A stretch of DNA of 20,484 nucleotides from JAFCCL01 sp041645325 (GTDB taxonomy: Archaea; Iainarchaeota; Iainarchaeia; Iainarchaeales; GCA-2688035): assembly GCA_041645325.1 (NCBI GenBank), contig JBAZQI010000018.1, positions 1-20,484 on the forward strand. The letters are read 5' to 3'. Under the pieces are notes generated by a model. The model did no database searches. It saw nothing but the letters and a program-made list of their open reading frames with translations, and was not told the DNA's origin. Positions 19,798 to 20,484 of this stretch are shown one piece after another; the first letter of the stretch is position 1, and each line of letters opens with the position of its first letter. The position numbers were made by a program, and so were the translations under genes.

Positions 19798-20220
19798 TCA
19801 CCACTTTGCCCCGAGCAATTTGCAGATTGCGCCAAGCTCAACAACCTTTCTTGACTCGTCGGCCTTTGCGCCGGGAATGCCCTCAAATTTTTTGCCCTCA
19901 AACTCGGAAGGCAATCCAATGTAAACCTGCACGTTCCTGTAAAATTCCTTGCCCCTGCTGCTTTTCCAGGGCAGCATTCCCCTGATTGCCAGCCTTAAAA
20001 TCTGGTCAGGCATCCTGCTGAACTTGGGGCCCTTCTCCGGATTTCCTTTTCCCCTGATGGTAAGCCTTACCTTGAACCTTTCCATGGCGGCTTCTTTCGA
20101 GCCCGTAATCATTGCTTTATCCGCATTCACGACGGTTACGTGCTCGCCTTGAACGGCCTTTTTGGCGACAAAGGACGCAAGCCTTCCCACAATCATCCTG
20201 TCAGCATCAACAAAAATCAT
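19798..20220 (-). CDS. rpl13: 50S ribosomal protein uL13
   Basis: The protein has 140 residues. Visible blocks are DADRMIVGRLASFVAKKAVQGEHVTVVNADKA, RGKGNPEKGPKFSRMPDQILRLAIRGMLPWKSSRGKEFYRNVQVYIG and the C-terminal GAICKLLGAKW. ATG 20220 has GGTG upstream. It lies between eL18 and uS9, the conserved order. Confidence 0.94.
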   Translation of the reverse strand: MIFVDADRMIVGRLASFVAKKAVQGEHVTVVNADKAMITGSKEAAMERFKVRLTIRGKGNPEKGPKFSRMPDQILRLAIRGMLPWKSSRGKEFYRNVQVYIGLPSEFEGKKFEGIPGAKADESRKVVELGAICKLLGAKW

Positions 20221-20230
20221 AGTGCAACAC

Positions 20231-20484
20231 CTACTTCACAATCACCATGTTTTTCGGGGCATCTGACAATGCATCCTCAATGAGCACTGCCTTTCCGCCG
20301 GCTTTCCCAATTTTCTCTTTTGCCGAATCGCTGAATTCAAACGCAACAACCCTTGCCTTCCCGGAAATGGCGCCTTTTCCCAAAACCTTTCCTGGCACCA
20401 CAAGGTCCTTTCCCGGAAAAATTTTCGCAAGCCTGTCAAGCTTCCAAAGGTTAATTGAAGGCCTGTGCCTTCTCGGCCCGGCAA
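20231..20484 (-). CDS. rpl18e: 50S ribosomal protein eL18 (L18e), 5' end outside the window
   Basis: The last 84 codons are present; the frame is open to the window edge. Residues AGPRRHRPSINLWKLDRLAK, then DLVVPGKVLGKGAISGKARVVAF and the C-terminal GGKAVLIEDALSDAPKNMVIVK match archaeal L18e. The TAG at 20233-20231 is 10 bases before uL13. The start lies beyond 20484. Confidence 0.9.
   Translation of the reverse strand, partial: AGPRRHRPSINLWKLDRLAKIFPGKDLVVPGKVLGKGAISGKARVVAFEFSDSAKEKIGKAGGKAVLIEDALSDAPKNMVIVK

Overview
The window is archaeal. It encodes aIF2-gamma, aIF5B, the RNA polymerase subunits Rpo7 and RpoN with Spt4, many archaeal/eukaryotic-type ribosomal proteins (eS6, eS24, eS28, eS31, eL8, eL18, eL24, uL13, uS9, uS2), a TrmB-type regulator, a MEMO protein and Kae1. 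Genes are dense, often overlap by 1-4 bases, and nearly all lie on the minus strand. Compact proteins with charged low-complexity tails suggest a small-genome archaeon, possibly of the DPANN group; that placement is a guess.

In transcription order (high to low coordinates): the end of eL18, then uL13, uS9, a hairpin-rich gap, RpoN, uS2 and MEMO (20484-17505); a small lipoprotein; a RelBE-type toxin-antitoxin pair bracketed by a ~40-nt direct repeat; hairpin array 2; a TrmB-like regulator and an 87-residue basic protein inserted behind it; glutamyl-tRNA synthetase and a 25-codon ORF; hairpin array 1; then the large conserved archaeal information-processing cluster eL8, eS28, eL24, Ndk, dUTPase, aIF5B, eS6, aIF2-gamma, PIN protein, Rpo7, Spt4, eS24, eS31 (12738-5214). 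The cluster continues with a CPBP membrane protease and TsaC, a Cys-rich lipoprotein, a single plus-strand IS200/IS605 transposase, kae1, and a LAGLIDADG protein. TsaC and Kae1 are both enzymes of tRNA t6A37 synthesis.

The most notable result is in kae1. Its N-terminal phosphate-binding motif (GIESTA|HTFG) is interrupted by 20 nt at 2246-2265 that bring a stop codon and a frameshift. The pre-mRNA around it folds into a textbook bulge-helix-bulge: two 3-nt bulges around a 4-bp helix, flanked by an exon helix and an intron helix. The standard cleavage positions in those bulges remove exactly the 20 nt that restore the conserved reading frame. This looks like a minimal pre-mRNA intron in an essential gene.

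A second recurring pattern is tail duplication. At three genes (kae1, ndk, the TrmB-like gene) the last 30-50 nt of the coding region, including the stop, occur twice, with an insert in between: a LAGLIDADG gene whose C-terminus is the second Kae1 tail; a ~113-bp block of hairpins; and a gene for an 87-residue basic protein. In each case the two tails differ slightly but both still encode the C-terminus. This suggests repeated insertion at gene 3' ends with regeneration of the interrupted gene. A third pattern is two homologous arrays of variable hairpins joined by a constant spacer (AAGCCTTGGGAAA), with base-pair-preserving differences between the arrays.
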